Source: Caballeronia sp. NK8 (GTDB taxonomy: Bacteria > Pseudomonadota > Gammaproteobacteria > Burkholderiales > Burkholderiaceae). Taken from it: a stretch of 64,000 bases of DNA. Positions 27,861 through 36,971 of the stretch are shown piece after piece (within the stretch, counting starts at the first letter, position 1; each line of letters begins with the position of its first letter). The stretch lies in assembly GCF_018408855.1 (NCBI RefSeq), contig NZ_AP024322.1:3005136-3069135 (forward strand), in the 5' to 3' direction. Under the pieces are notes generated by a model that saw only the letters and a list, made by a program, of their open reading frames with translations, did no database searches and was not told the DNA's origin. The translations under genes and the position numbers were made by a program.

Positions 27861-30800
27861 GTTGTCTTCGTCTTGCCAGGACCGAACAGGTCCGAGTTTT
27901 TCTTGAAAATGCCAGGCCAGGCAGCAGTCTCTTTTGGGAACCGCACAACCAAGTAGCCCAATTCATCAAGCCTGCGATTGATTTCGGCGTCGTTCTGCTT
28001 CTGCGCGTCACCATCGTGGTGGGGACCGTCGATGAAGACTGCCAGATGGAGGTCGTCGTAAAAAAAATCCGCACAAGCCCGTGCAGCGGCGATGGCGTGT
28101 TGGCCGCGGTCCGGCTTGCGATAAGCGTTCTCAGCGACATGAGCTAGCCAAGCCGTCTCCAAGCTGCTGCCTGCCGTGCGTGATAGTTCAGCGTCATGCT
28201 GCTCCGGCGTACGACCTTGCGAGCCTTGTACCGTATTGGCCCGTGTCAGGCGGCAGAGGACGTCAAGCAACAAGCCGCCAGTATCCCTGTCCTTGCGGTC
28301 GATTAGCGAGTGGTCCGGCTGGTTGTAATATGACAGCAGACAGCGGTAGCAACCCGCCTCGCAAATCGGGTTGCCTTCGTGGTTCAGTTCTTCAACTAGT
28401 AACTCCCGTTGCCAACGGTCGCCTTCCGTGGGTGGAAGAAAGTGCATCACCTCCAAGGCCTTTGCAGCTACGGTCGCCATGGCGGTCGGTTCCGTAGCGA
28501 TTCGTGTCAGCACGCCAGCGCCGCCTTCGGCCGCCTCGAAGAAGAGAATGGACTGCCTATTGTCGCGGGTTGGCAAGGGCTCGGCCATTAACTCGCTTTC
28601 TTCCAGTTGATAAACCGCTTCGATGCCACGTTTGAGCGCGTACTGCAGCGTGGTCAGCGTTTCAGCTGAAACCTCTCCCATGAGGGAATGCGGGCGAACG
28701 ATAAGGATGTTCCTCCGGTCTTCGACATAAGGAACAATACGCTGCGGGGGCGTCTTGTCCGGGGGGGGCTCCGATTCTCTTTCAGACTCACCATTGCCAT
28801 CGTCCACACCGCCGACCCAATGACCAGTGACGGGGTGCATCATGAAGCCTTGGATGGCTTTTTCCTTGCGTCGGCGCCAACCGAAGTTCATGCGCCATAC
28901 CGTAGCGGCAGGTCCATATTGCAGCTCGAGCAAAGGCCCCTGCTCGTCACTCGCGACCGTGGTGACCATCTGCAGCTTGCTCTCAGCCTCAGCAAACTGC
29001 AGCGTGGTTTGCATCTCGTAGCCTTGGCGGACGCGCTCTTCTTCGTTTGCTGTAATGCGCTCTGCACGCTTCGTGGATACATTTTCGATTCGATAGAGGT
29101 TCTTGACCTCTTGCGCGCCGTCTAGCGATGCCCCGCAGGAAATGCAGCGGTCGGCATCGCGCTGAGACCGGAAGTGACCGTAGCCACACGATGGACATAG
29201 CCGAGCTACTTCTGTAGGTAGGCGCGAGCCGTCGCTGACTTGGTCCTTACCGGTGATAGTCAACAACGCCTTGGTCACTCGATATTGACTGCCCTCGTGA
29301 TAGATAAGACTGTAGGGCCCAAATTCTCCAAGCGCGAGGAAGCGAGGGCGGGACAGAAAGCTCTCGCGCCCGATGTGACCACGGCGCGCCGGCAGGTAAG
29401 CCAACAGCGGGAGGCGCGGAAAGTTATAGCCTGGCAAGAAGCCTTGGCTGGCCATGTAGCGGTAAGTGTAGAAATCGCTATTGAAAGCGCTGTCGCCGGC
29501 CAGCAGCAGGTCGCGCTGTTTGCGCGCCTCATTGTGCCGCTGCTGAGCTTCACGCCGTTCGCGTTCGCTTGCCGCAGGGTTGTTCTCAATCTTGAAGTTC
29601 AGGTCGATGGCCCGGGCTGTGGCCCGATAGAGGTCTCGCCAGCGTTGCAGCGACTCATCGAACTCGATGTATGCGCGCTGGAAAACAGTCTCGGCCCATT
29701 CCTCCTTGAACCATGGTGCCTTTTGTGACGTCAGCTCGTCCTTCAGCATGCCCAGCACCTTGAGGCCGCGCTTGTGAGCACTCAGCTTCGCCTCCGGCTT
29801 GTCCAGGTCGAACGCCATCTCCATTGTGATGGGTAGCTTCTCCGGCTGATTCATGTCCAGCAGGTCGCGTACGCTGTTGCCGAGCTTCTTGCCTGTCTCT
29901 GCGAGCCAGATGGCGTGCATGTGGCTCTTGATAAGCTCGCGATTGGCTAGGTCAAGGGTAGGTGCATTGACCTGGCCGTGAACCATGCGGACCGGGTCAC
30001 GGAAGTAATACTGGTCATGCGGGCTCTGCGCCGCGCAGTAGGTAATAACTAACGCTGGTTGTCCTGCTCTACCTGCACGGCCGCTGCGCTGGGCATAGTT
30101 TGCCGGGGTAGGTGGCACATTCCGCATGTAAACGGTGTTCAGTGAAGAAATGTCGACACCCAGCTCCATGGTCGGCGAGCAGAACAAGACCGGCAACCAC
30201 TCCAATGCCGTGCCATTCTTAGTTTGCCATTCGGTCTTGTCCTTCTCCGTGAAGCGAAACCGCGCCTCCCGTTCCAACCGGTCTTCCTGCTCGACCTGAG
30301 CTGTGTGTTCGCGGGCCTCAAAATCAAACAACTGGTGAACCGGACTCTCCAGCAGCGCGGCGATGTTCTGATACAGGCCTCGGAAAAAGATGTTGTCGTC
30401 AGCTTGGCGGGCGCTTTGACCTGACCCCACCGTCCAAACAAGAGCGGCCCCATTCAACTGCCAACCGGTCAGCCCGACATCGGTTTCTTCCTTGCGTACC
30501 AGACCGTAGGACTCAGCGGCTCGCAATAACGCAGTGAGGACCTCCGGATAAGTGTGGTCGTTGATTTGCCTGTAATACGGGTTTGCTCCACCCCAGGTGC
30601 TGCCTTTCCGAAGTTCCCTGCCAAGGCGGGAGCGGCTGGAGCCGATGACGAGAAAGTCATCGAGGTCTAAACGCCGCCCTTTGCGGTCCGTCTCTTCGCG
30701 CGGTCGAGCCGTGACGAACCACTTGGCCGGCTGCGGGCGCTCGTCCTCGGTGAAGCCCCAAGGCTCACAGAGATTGGCGTAGCTCTGAGTGCGCAACTGC

Positions 30801-33196
30801 TCCAGTTCGGTACGGTCTAAATACCGCGTCGCAATACACAGCCCCTGCCTCATGAAGTCGAACAGCGCTCTCAGCACAATGGCGCGCTCCGCGGGGCGAG
30901 CGGCTTGCAACACTTGTGGTGCATCAGCCCATTCATCGTCATCGGCAGCGAGGTCGTCGATGTCCTGGTAGTCGATGCGAACCAGCCCCAACTGTTCGAG
31001 GTTGGGGTTGTTGAATCGCCAGCCTCGGCGAAGGTCGAAGTAGCTGCGGTAGCCCAAGATACCGCGCATCGCCTCCTGCACTTGGCGTCTTGTATTGCCC
31101 TTGACTTCTGGCTGCTGCATATACTCAGCGCGTACGCCAAGGTCGTCACGGTGGAAGCCCAAGGCTTCGAAAACAGCATTGGCGACTTCCTTCTCGCTCA
31201 ACACCTTCGACGGGGACTTTTCGACCGCTGAGAGCAATGCGGAACGTGTCAGGAGCACTTGCAAGAAGTCATTGAAGTGCCCCGCCTGCAATGCCGCGTC
31301 TTGCCGGTTGTCGGAAAACCCCAAAACCTTCTTCGCCTCGAAGTCCAACTGCTGGTCTTGCTCATAGAGGTACCGCAATGCTGACAAAGTCAGCATCGTG
31401 GTGGCCGAGCTACGGCCCTCGCCAGAAAGGGACGTCAGCCGCAGAACATCCTTGCCAGAAGTTGTGTGGGTAGTGCCACACGCCGGACAAAAACGGTAGG
31501 CCCCCGGAATGAACCAGGCATTCATGCCCGGACCATTCGTAACGACTCCATCAGGACGCACGTTGATTGCCTGAGGGATGAACTTGCGTTTGTCCGACTT
31601 AACTCGCCACTCGCCATCCGCACGCTCCTCCACCCAGCCCTCAGGGTATCGCTCCGGGTCAGAAGGGTCCCAGCTCTCCAAACCAGGAAGCAGGAAACCA
31701 AATTTCACTTCGTCGTCGTCGTGCTGCCGCTCTTCAATGCCACGCACGTCAAACGTGCGCCCTTCCAGACTCTCGGCGTCCCAAACGGGCATATACTCCT
31801 GGCCGCAATCTCGACAGAAGTGAACATGGTAGTAGCGACGGACGCGACTATCATCGCCGGATACATACTGCTGACCGTCAAGGGTTATGGCGCGATGACG
31901 CGGAGCTTCCAACGTCGCATAGACTTTGCCGCCGCCAGCAATGAATTGATGAAGCTTGAAGGCGAACAGCGATTTGCCGGCCTCGTCCTGGACAGCGTAG
32001 GCAAGCAACATGAATTTCCGCAGATAGTCCCGGCAGGCGTCGACTGGTTCTCCTGATGTCTCATTCAGCAACTCGGCGGCCTTCGCCAATGTCCGTGGGC
32101 GTGCACGTCTGGGCTTGTCACCCTCATAGGTCAGGCCGAGAGTCAGCTCCACCCAGACCGACACCGGATGGGATGCCAGTGATGCAAAGTCAGCCGTCTC
32201 GGGAACGCCCGCACGAACGGCGTCGCGAAGGAGAGTTGCGACCGTCGCTACAGTCTCTTCTTCAGGCGTGGTACGGCGAAGCGTCTCGGTGATGATATTA
32301 CGGTCATAAATGCGCGTACCGAACAGCCTTGAAGCAACATCTGCCACAACGGCGTTTCTCGCCATTTGGGTGCCTTCGGTGGCCATCGTGGCCGAGGTGC
32401 CAATGCAGACAAGGTTCTCGGCCAAGGCTTCGCGCACACGGCGAACCAGCAAGGCCACGTCCGCACCTTGTCGCCCCCGGTAGGTGTGAAGCTCGTCCAA
32501 CACTAGAAAGCGCAAGCCCTTTGCGTTGCGCATGACCGCCTTGTCGATATCGCTCTGCCGGGTCATTAGCAGCTCAAGCATCATGAAGTTGGTCAGCAGA
32601 ATGTCCGGCGGATTGGCCGCCATCGCTTGCCGCTCCTCATCGGACTCTTGGCCAGTGTACCGACCGAAAGTCACGGCGCGTTCCGCAGGATTCGAACCCA
32701 AAAATTTCTTCAGTTCCTCCAACTGCGAGTTGGCCAAAGCGTTCATCGGATAGATGACGATTGCCCTAGTCTTGGGCGTCGGGTCTGTAGCCTTTGCTTT
32801 GAGACACGCGTCGACGATGGGAATGAAATAGCTAAGAGATTTGCCTGAGCCTGTACCGGTGGTCAGCACATAGCTTTCGCCATCAGCAGCGAGGCTTATG
32901 GCTTCCGCTTGATGCTTGTGCAGCGGCAAGGAAACGCCGCCTGATGAAGACGACTTGCCAAGGCGGAAAATGTCGGTGCACTGGGCGCTCAGCTGCCCGG
33001 CTTCGACCAACTCCTCAACTGTCCCACCGGACTTAAAGTTCGGGTTGATTTGAATGAGCGGCTCTGGCCAGTATCTCTGGCTGGCGTATTGCTCATTGAC
33101 ATAGTCCCGAATATCGTCGGCTCGGATGCGCGTGAAGCTACGAGTGAACTGCTCGTATTCGGCGACTATGTGCTCGCGAAACTGAAAGACGTCCAT
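27857..33196 (-). CDS. Giant DEAD/DEAH helicase with DUF1998 region and C-terminal Vsr-like nuclease domain
   Basis: 1779 residues. Helicase domain 1: LHKHQAEAI (Q motif), VLTTGTGSGKS (Walker A 113-120), YPMNALANSQ, LDELHTYRGRQGAD (DELH 234-237) and GTSATMATEG. Domain 2: FCSPTMELGVDISSLN and QRSGRAGRAGQ. Zinc-like clusters occur as CRDCG, CPACG, CPSCG with CISCG, and CEAGCYRC near 1640, the DUF1998/MZB signature. The last 95 residues (DFFYDDLHLAVFIDGPHH, then INRRLDELGYLVVRFP) form a Vsr/DUF559-type PD-(D/E)XK fold. It is like DrmA and DrmB joined, or Druantia DruE, with an added nuclease. First large gene of the operon, 17 bases after the RHH gene. Confidence 0.87.
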   Translation of the reverse strand: MDVFQFREHIVAEYEQFTRSFTRIRADDIRDYVNEQYASQRYWPEPLIQINPNFKSGGTVEELVEAGQLSAQCTDIFRLGKSSSSGGVSLPLHKHQAEAISLAADGESYVLTTGTGSGKSLSYFIPIVDACLKAKATDPTPKTRAIVIYPMNALANSQLEELKKFLGSNPAERAVTFGRYTGQESDEERQAMAANPPDILLTNFMMLELLMTRQSDIDKAVMRNAKGLRFLVLDELHTYRGRQGADVALLVRRVREALAENLVCIGTSATMATEGTQMARNAVVADVASRLFGTRIYDRNIITETLRRTTPEEETVATVATLLRDAVRAGVPETADFASLASHPVSVWVELTLGLTYEGDKPRRARPRTLAKAAELLNETSGEPVDACRDYLRKFMLLAYAVQDEAGKSLFAFKLHQFIAGGGKVYATLEAPRHRAITLDGQQYVSGDDSRVRRYYHVHFCRDCGQEYMPVWDAESLEGRTFDVRGIEERQHDDDEVKFGFLLPGLESWDPSDPERYPEGWVEERADGEWRVKSDKRKFIPQAINVRPDGVVTNGPGMNAWFIPGAYRFCPACGTTHTTSGKDVLRLTSLSGEGRSSATTMLTLSALRYLYEQDQQLDFEAKKVLGFSDNRQDAALQAGHFNDFLQVLLTRSALLSAVEKSPSKVLSEKEVANAVFEALGFHRDDLGVRAEYMQQPEVKGNTRRQVQEAMRGILGYRSYFDLRRGWRFNNPNLEQLGLVRIDYQDIDDLAADDDEWADAPQVLQAARPAERAIVLRALFDFMRQGLCIATRYLDRTELEQLRTQSYANLCEPWGFTEDERPQPAKWFVTARPREETDRKGRRLDLDDFLVIGSSRSRLGRELRKGSTWGGANPYYRQINDHTYPEVLTALLRAAESYGLVRKEETDVGLTGWQLNGAALVWTVGSGQSARQADDNIFFRGLYQNIAALLESPVHQLFDFEAREHTAQVEQEDRLEREARFRFTEKDKTEWQTKNGTALEWLPVLFCSPTMELGVDISSLNTVYMRNVPPTPANYAQRSGRAGRAGQPALVITYCAAQSPHDQYYFRDPVRMVHGQVNAPTLDLANRELIKSHMHAIWLAETGKKLGNSVRDLLDMNQPEKLPITMEMAFDLDKPEAKLSAHKRGLKVLGMLKDELTSQKAPWFKEEWAETVFQRAYIEFDESLQRWRDLYRATARAIDLNFKIENNPAASERERREAQQRHNEARKQRDLLLAGDSAFNSDFYTYRYMASQGFLPGYNFPRLPLLAYLPARRGHIGRESFLSRPRFLALGEFGPYSLIYHEGSQYRVTKALLTITGKDQVSDGSRLPTEVARLCPSCGYGHFRSQRDADRCISCGASLDGAQEVKNLYRIENVSTKRAERITANEEERVRQGYEMQTTLQFAEAESKLQMVTTVASDEQGPLLELQYGPAATVWRMNFGWRRRKEKAIQGFMMHPVTGHWVGGVDDGNGESERESEPPPDKTPPQRIVPYVEDRRNILIVRPHSLMGEVSAETLTTLQYALKRGIEAVYQLEESELMAEPLPTRDNRQSILFFEAAEGGAGVLTRIATEPTAMATVAAKALEVMHFLPPTEGDRWQRELLVEELNHEGNPICEAGCYRCLLSYYNQPDHSLIDRKDRDTGGLLLDVLCRLTRANTVQGSQGRTPEQHDAELSRTAGSSLETAWLAHVAENAYRKPDRGQHAIAAARACADFFYDDLHLAVFIDGPHHDGDAQKQNDAEINRRLDELGYLVVRFPKETAAWPGIFKKNSDLFGPGKTKTT

Positions 33197-33213
33197 CTGT
33201 TTTCCCCGTGAAC

Positions 33214-33390
33214 TTAACGGCTCTGCGGCCGCTTAGTCGAAACAGCGACATCATGCTCGACACAATGCTGCCTGACGAGTACCTCAATGAAATTTGCAAT
33301 TGTTCTGTGTTCCCTCTCTGCGGCCAGTCGAATCAACTCCTTTAGTTCGGGCGTAACCCGAAGGTTCAGGGTGTCGGTCTTACGTTCCAT
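33214..33390 (-). CDS. Ribbon-helix-helix DNA-binding protein
   Basis: 58 residues from the ATG at 33390. NLRVTPELKELIRLAAEREH followed by RTIANFIEVLV is a ribbon-helix-helix fold (beta strand about 6-11, two helices 13-45) as in CopG/DUF1778 proteins. It is the first gene of the defence operon, 17 bases before the helicase gene. A repressor controlling the operon is the natural guess. DUF1778 proteins are also antitoxins for GNAT toxins, but no GNAT gene is near. Confidence 0.7.
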   Translation of the reverse strand: MERKTDTLNLRVTPELKELIRLAAEREHRTIANFIEVLVRQHCVEHDVAVSTKRPQSR

Positions 33391-33478
33391 GTTTCGACTC
33401 GCCGAGGAAGAATGTACCGCAATTGTAACGCAATTGGGCGCCGGGCCCATGGCTCGACGCCCGGCCGTACACATCTGG

Positions 33479-35452
33479 TCACATACGCGCAAATGCGGAA
33501 TCCAGCAACATGTGTACGAAGCTCCCGCTATCGGAAGGGCGCAGATGGGCATAGTGGGCCTTCACCGTGTCGACCTCATCGTGGAGAACGGCAGCAGCTG
33601 CATCCCAGGCACCTGGTGCCTTCTTCAGCGTGGCTGTGCCAATGATGTAGCGAAAGCCGTGTGTTCCGATGCCTGGACAGTCCCACAAGTAGCGACGAGT
33701 CAGGTAGAAAACCCGTCGGTTCAAGGATTTCCATACGCCGACGTAGCCCTCTTGCTTTTCATCCGTTGAAGACAAGAAGACAAAGTCCACCTTGTCGGCA
33801 TCCGGCAACATGGGGCGATAGACATTCAGATAGCGTTCGATGTCTCCCCAAACCACATGGTTGACGGGCATGTCGTAGTCTCGGCTCTTTGCAGCGCCCT
33901 TGGCATTCTTAAATGCACGTTTTTCGATTCGAATGAACCAGCTCCCATCTGGACGACGATAGAGGTTGCCTGTATTGTCAGCGCAGTACGTGAGCAACTT
34001 CATGTTCTTAGCACGCAATGGATTCGATGCCATCATTTTGATGAGGAGCAGGTCTCGCGCCCAAATGGCTTCGTACGCACCACCAGTTGCTGGTCGGCAA
34101 CTTTTCATTCGAGAAATCATGTCCGCGACAGCCTCGAGCGGGTCGTCAAGCTCCAGCACTTTCTTAATGGGGGCCATCGGCTCCCTCGAATGCTCAACAC
34201 CAGCCACAAGGAGATTCTTCTTCGTCTCCGCTGCCCAAGCGTAGGCCTCTTGGCAAGCGTCTTTCCAAACTTGCGGCCGGTGACTTTCCGGCAGCCCCTC
34301 CCGGAGTTCGGGCATCTGGGCGAGATAGCCGTGCTGTGGGTGGTTGAGTGATGCAACTAAGCCTGCAAAGTCGAGCACACCGCCATGCACTTTGTCGTCA
34401 GCACGCTCAATACGCCAGTTCATGTAGCGATGAACCATCCGCTTGCTTGAGAACCACGCGAGCGTCTGCACCTCGTCAATGCTGAGCCCTGCTCCGCCTA
34501 GCTCCCGCGCGCGATTGAGCCACCCCAGGAAAGACATCGCATGTATCCAGACAATCTTTGCCGTGGGAACGTATTTGCCCTTCATGAAGCAGTACCAGTT
34601 GCGGTCGGTTTCTCCCTCCGTAACTAGGTCCGTTGTGACCCAAACTCCGCGCGAATATCGTCGAAGCTCAGGTAGCTTCTCCGTTTTGTGCATAACGAAG
34701 TCCGACCATTCCCGTGCAAAGGAATCAGAGACCTGCTTCAGACGGTACGTGTCCTTCGTAGCCTTAGCCAAACGTTCCCGATATGGGATGACCGTGGCTG
34801 GCGCCGTTTCGACCGGTCTGAAATACTGGCGCTCATATGCCATGTTCAGGAGTGAATTCGACTCTAGGGCAAAGAAACGCTCAAGTCGTTTCAACGAAGG
34901 GACTGCGCGGGGATTCGGTAACGCTCCTTTGAGCCAACCCGCAAGGGTACTTTTAGAAATACCTACCGCTCGCGCCAAACCCGCCACGGTCGTCTGGGTT
35001 TGCGTGAGCAGCTCATTTAGCGCCGATTGAAACGGGGACATACAGTTTGATGCGGCTGCCTCAATGCGGTCGAGATGCGTTACTAGTGAGCACCACTTGC
35101 CCATCAAGCTCTTGCGGTTTGCTATGTAGCTCTTGTCGCGCCCCTCGGCTTGTAATTTCTCGACGTGAAGTCGAAGGTTTCGGTAGTACGAGCGGCGGAG
35201 CAACGAGCCGATAGTGCTTTCTTCTGAAACGCCGAAGTTTGCGAGGAACGCCCGAAGGGCGGATTTCAAATTGGGCAGCGCTGAAGCCGGGGTCTCCCCA
35301 TTCGCCACACGCTGTTGCATCTTTTCCGAGAGTTCCCGGAAGGTTAGAGTTGAAACTGCAGACATACGAATTTTCCGTTTGTCTGCCCGAGCTGTACGAA
35401 TTGGTCGCCTCTGCGAGCTATTAAGAGTGACCGGTATGAGTAAATTATCCAT
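33479..35452 (-). CDS. Tyrosine recombinase-like protein with internal HTH
   Basis: Up to 657 residues; another ATG at 35365 would give 628. An XRE-like helix-turn-helix is at about 150-190 (LARAVGISKSTLAGWLKG). The C-terminal third has the tyrosine recombinase set: NPLRAKNM (Arg I), RIEKRAFKN (Lys), THGFRYIIGTA (HxxR), VLHDE and AHYAHLRP with the candidate Tyr. The N-terminal 150 residues look like a core-binding helical region. It is 88 bases upstream of the RHH gene on the same strand. It differs strongly from the P4 integrases in the window. It may move its own segment, or be a recombinase turned regulator of the defence locus. Confidence 0.72.
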   Translation of the reverse strand: MDNLLIPVTLNSSQRRPIRTARADKRKIRMSAVSTLTFRELSEKMQQRVANGETPASALPNLKSALRAFLANFGVSEESTIGSLLRRSYYRNLRLHVEKLQAEGRDKSYIANRKSLMGKWCSLVTHLDRIEAAASNCMSPFQSALNELLTQTQTTVAGLARAVGISKSTLAGWLKGALPNPRAVPSLKRLERFFALESNSLLNMAYERQYFRPVETAPATVIPYRERLAKATKDTYRLKQVSDSFAREWSDFVMHKTEKLPELRRYSRGVWVTTDLVTEGETDRNWYCFMKGKYVPTAKIVWIHAMSFLGWLNRARELGGAGLSIDEVQTLAWFSSKRMVHRYMNWRIERADDKVHGGVLDFAGLVASLNHPQHGYLAQMPELREGLPESHRPQVWKDACQEAYAWAAETKKNLLVAGVEHSREPMAPIKKVLELDDPLEAVADMISRMKSCRPATGGAYEAIWARDLLLIKMMASNPLRAKNMKLLTYCADNTGNLYRRPDGSWFIRIEKRAFKNAKGAAKSRDYDMPVNHVVWGDIERYLNVYRPMLPDADKVDFVFLSSTDEKQEGYVGVWKSLNRRVFYLTRRYLWDCPGIGTHGFRYIIGTATLKKAPGAWDAAAAVLHDEVDTVKAHYAHLRPSDSGSFVHMLLDSAFARM

Positions 35453-35460
35453 CGTCGTAA

Positions 35461-35479
35461 GTCCTTGACGAAAAAGGAC
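35461..35479. promoter_or_regulatory. Inverted repeat upstream of the recombinase-like gene
   Basis: GTCCTT (35461-35466) and AAGGAC (35474-35479) separated by seven bases, just before the start at 35452. It could be an operator for the HTH of the same protein. Two 6-base arms are weak evidence. Confidence 0.25.
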
Positions 35480-35609
35480 AATACGGAGATTTTATCAAAC
35501 ATCTGCTTGCCATGAGATATGCGCCATGGTTCATTAAATTGTCCTGCTCATACCTGAAAACCGGAGTCGGGCAAGGTGACTCGCATTCGGTATAGCTCAA
35601 CGGGCAGGT

Positions 35610-35741
35610 ATGAGAGGCGTGCAGAATTTGAATAACTTCGCGCAGTATTTGCGCACGCAAAATTTCGGCGACGAGCAGGCGGAAAATCAGGACGAAATGC
35701 GCGTAGACCCGGCACCGGGGGGCATGGAACATCAGCAGTAA
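35610..35741 (+). CDS. Possible small protein (43 residues)
   Basis: Frame from ATG 35610 to TAA 35741: begins MRGVQNLNNFAQYLRTQNFG and ends with an acidic, proline- and glycine-rich tail. It lies in the 430-base gap between the recombinase-like gene and the HEPN-CBS gene. A second tiny frame from TTG 35837 to 35929 follows. Both could be gene remnants or small proteins. No homologue is recognised. Apart from these, I see nothing in 35475-35906. Confidence 0.22.
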   Translation: MRGVQNLNNFAQYLRTQNFGDEQAENQDEMRVDPAPGGMEHQQ

Positions 35742-35906
35742 GTTATCGCCGCGTCCCTTCAGCGCGGCAGAGTTAGTCGCCCTACGGCACCTGGTTTGCG
35801 AAGGCTCTTCCGCGGCGAACTGAAAGAGACCACACGTTGAACAGCGTCAACGCGTTAGCCGAACTGTTTGACTACGCCCGCGACTTTGCCGTGGGCTACG
35901 AACCTG

Positions 35907-36719
35907 CTATAGCAAGTCAAACGGAGTAAACACACCCAAGAGCCGCTCTGGTAGAACGTTGTCGACGACCAACCACAGCTTTGTCGCATTGTCGACGGGT
36001 AGAATCGACAACAGCTCGTCAATTTTCGTGTCAGGCTCAACCGTCACCGCCTCAGTGAGGTCCAAATTGGCATCTTGCAAAAGCTTTGCCAGGAGACCAG
36101 CGTGGTCATCCCGTGTACTTGCTGACCGGAGATACCGGAGGAGACTCGTCTCAGAGAGCAGCATCCATTTTTCGTCTTTCCACCACGGAAGATACGAAAT
36201 CGAATGTGCGAGCATGAGCTGCCTTGCCTGCGCGACGGGTTGCCATCCCTCAACAACGATGGGAGCGCGAACCATGAAATGCGAGACGATTGACGCGTTG
36301 TTTGTGCGTCCATTTGCCATAAGTGCGTCCTCCAGGCCGAGGCATAGCTCGACCGCCTTGTGAGTGATGCTGCGAGCATAGACACCTGTATGCATTGCGT
36401 CATTCCGAGCCCGACGAAGTGCCTCGAATAGGGTCGAAAATGACAAGAACAGGTGCGGAAACAGTAAAGGTAGTCCTCTAAGAATGACCGACTCTTGCGC
36501 AAGACCCTCGATAGCGGCCCGATATGTTCCCATTGCAGCGACCTTACCGTGCAACCGCATACCCAAGCGTTCGACCGCGAAGCATATCGACTCGAACCCT
36601 TCTGCGTCGGCAAGGGTGACCTCACTTTCAAGTTGGGCATTGGGCCCGGTACGTCGCCTGGCGAAGCTTCTGGTGCATGAGGTCGGTCCGAGTCTAAAAA
36701 GCATCTGCTCAGTCGACAT
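35907..36719 (-). CDS. HEPN-like and tandem-CBS domain protein, divergent from Zorya
   Basis: 270 residues from the ATG at 36719. The N-terminal helical part carries RNDAMH at 105-110, the Rx4H motif of HEPN ribonucleases. Two CBS-like repeats follow: about 140-190 (VSHFMVRAPIVVEGWQPV, then SISYLPWW) and 225-270 (VEPDTKIDELLSILPV, then LLGVFTPFDLL). CBS pairs bind adenine nucleotides or similar ligands, so the protein may be a nucleotide-gated RNase. It is transcribed away from zorA, with 252 bases between the two starts. The domain calls are by eye and moderately sure. Confidence 0.6.
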   Translation of the reverse strand: MSTEQMLFRLGPTSCTRSFARRRTGPNAQLESEVTLADAEGFESICFAVERLGMRLHGKVAAMGTYRAAIEGLAQESVILRGLPLLFPHLFLSFSTLFEALRRARNDAMHTGVYARSITHKAVELCLGLEDALMANGRTNNASIVSHFMVRAPIVVEGWQPVAQARQLMLAHSISYLPWWKDEKWMLLSETSLLRYLRSASTRDDHAGLLAKLLQDANLDLTEAVTVEPDTKIDELLSILPVDNATKLWLVVDNVLPERLLGVFTPFDLL

Positions 36720-36971
36720 TCGTTGGCTTCTGCAGAGTTTCGACGACCCCGAGCCAATCGGCTCTATAATCCATTCCGCGAATTGACTTACAAAGACCAC
36801 ATTTTTCGCCGATTTGAATACCGTTCGCGGATGCAAGAATAAGAAAGCCCACCCGTGACGTGTGGGATAACGAGAGACCAGACACCGGGCGCCCGTGCAT
36901 GAAGCGTAAGCAAACGCTTTGCACCCGTCGATGCCGCCGAGAGGCGTCCGGGTCAACCCTACGGGTGTGAA

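Noticed and set aside
17173..33390. Complete class 1 DISARM
   Set aside because: No separate DrmB and no phospholipase D protein DrmC are present, and DUF1998 is fused to the helicase. DISARM-like is the most that can be said.
17173..33390. BREX system
   Set aside because: The methylase is PglX-like, but there is no pglZ alkaline-phosphatase gene, no brxC ATPase and no brxL or Lon-like gene.
35445..35732. 95-codon minus-strand frame upstream of the recombinase-like gene
   Set aside because: Cysteine- and serine-rich text without pattern, overlapping the start of the recombinase-like gene. The plus-strand small frame in the same place is more protein-like.
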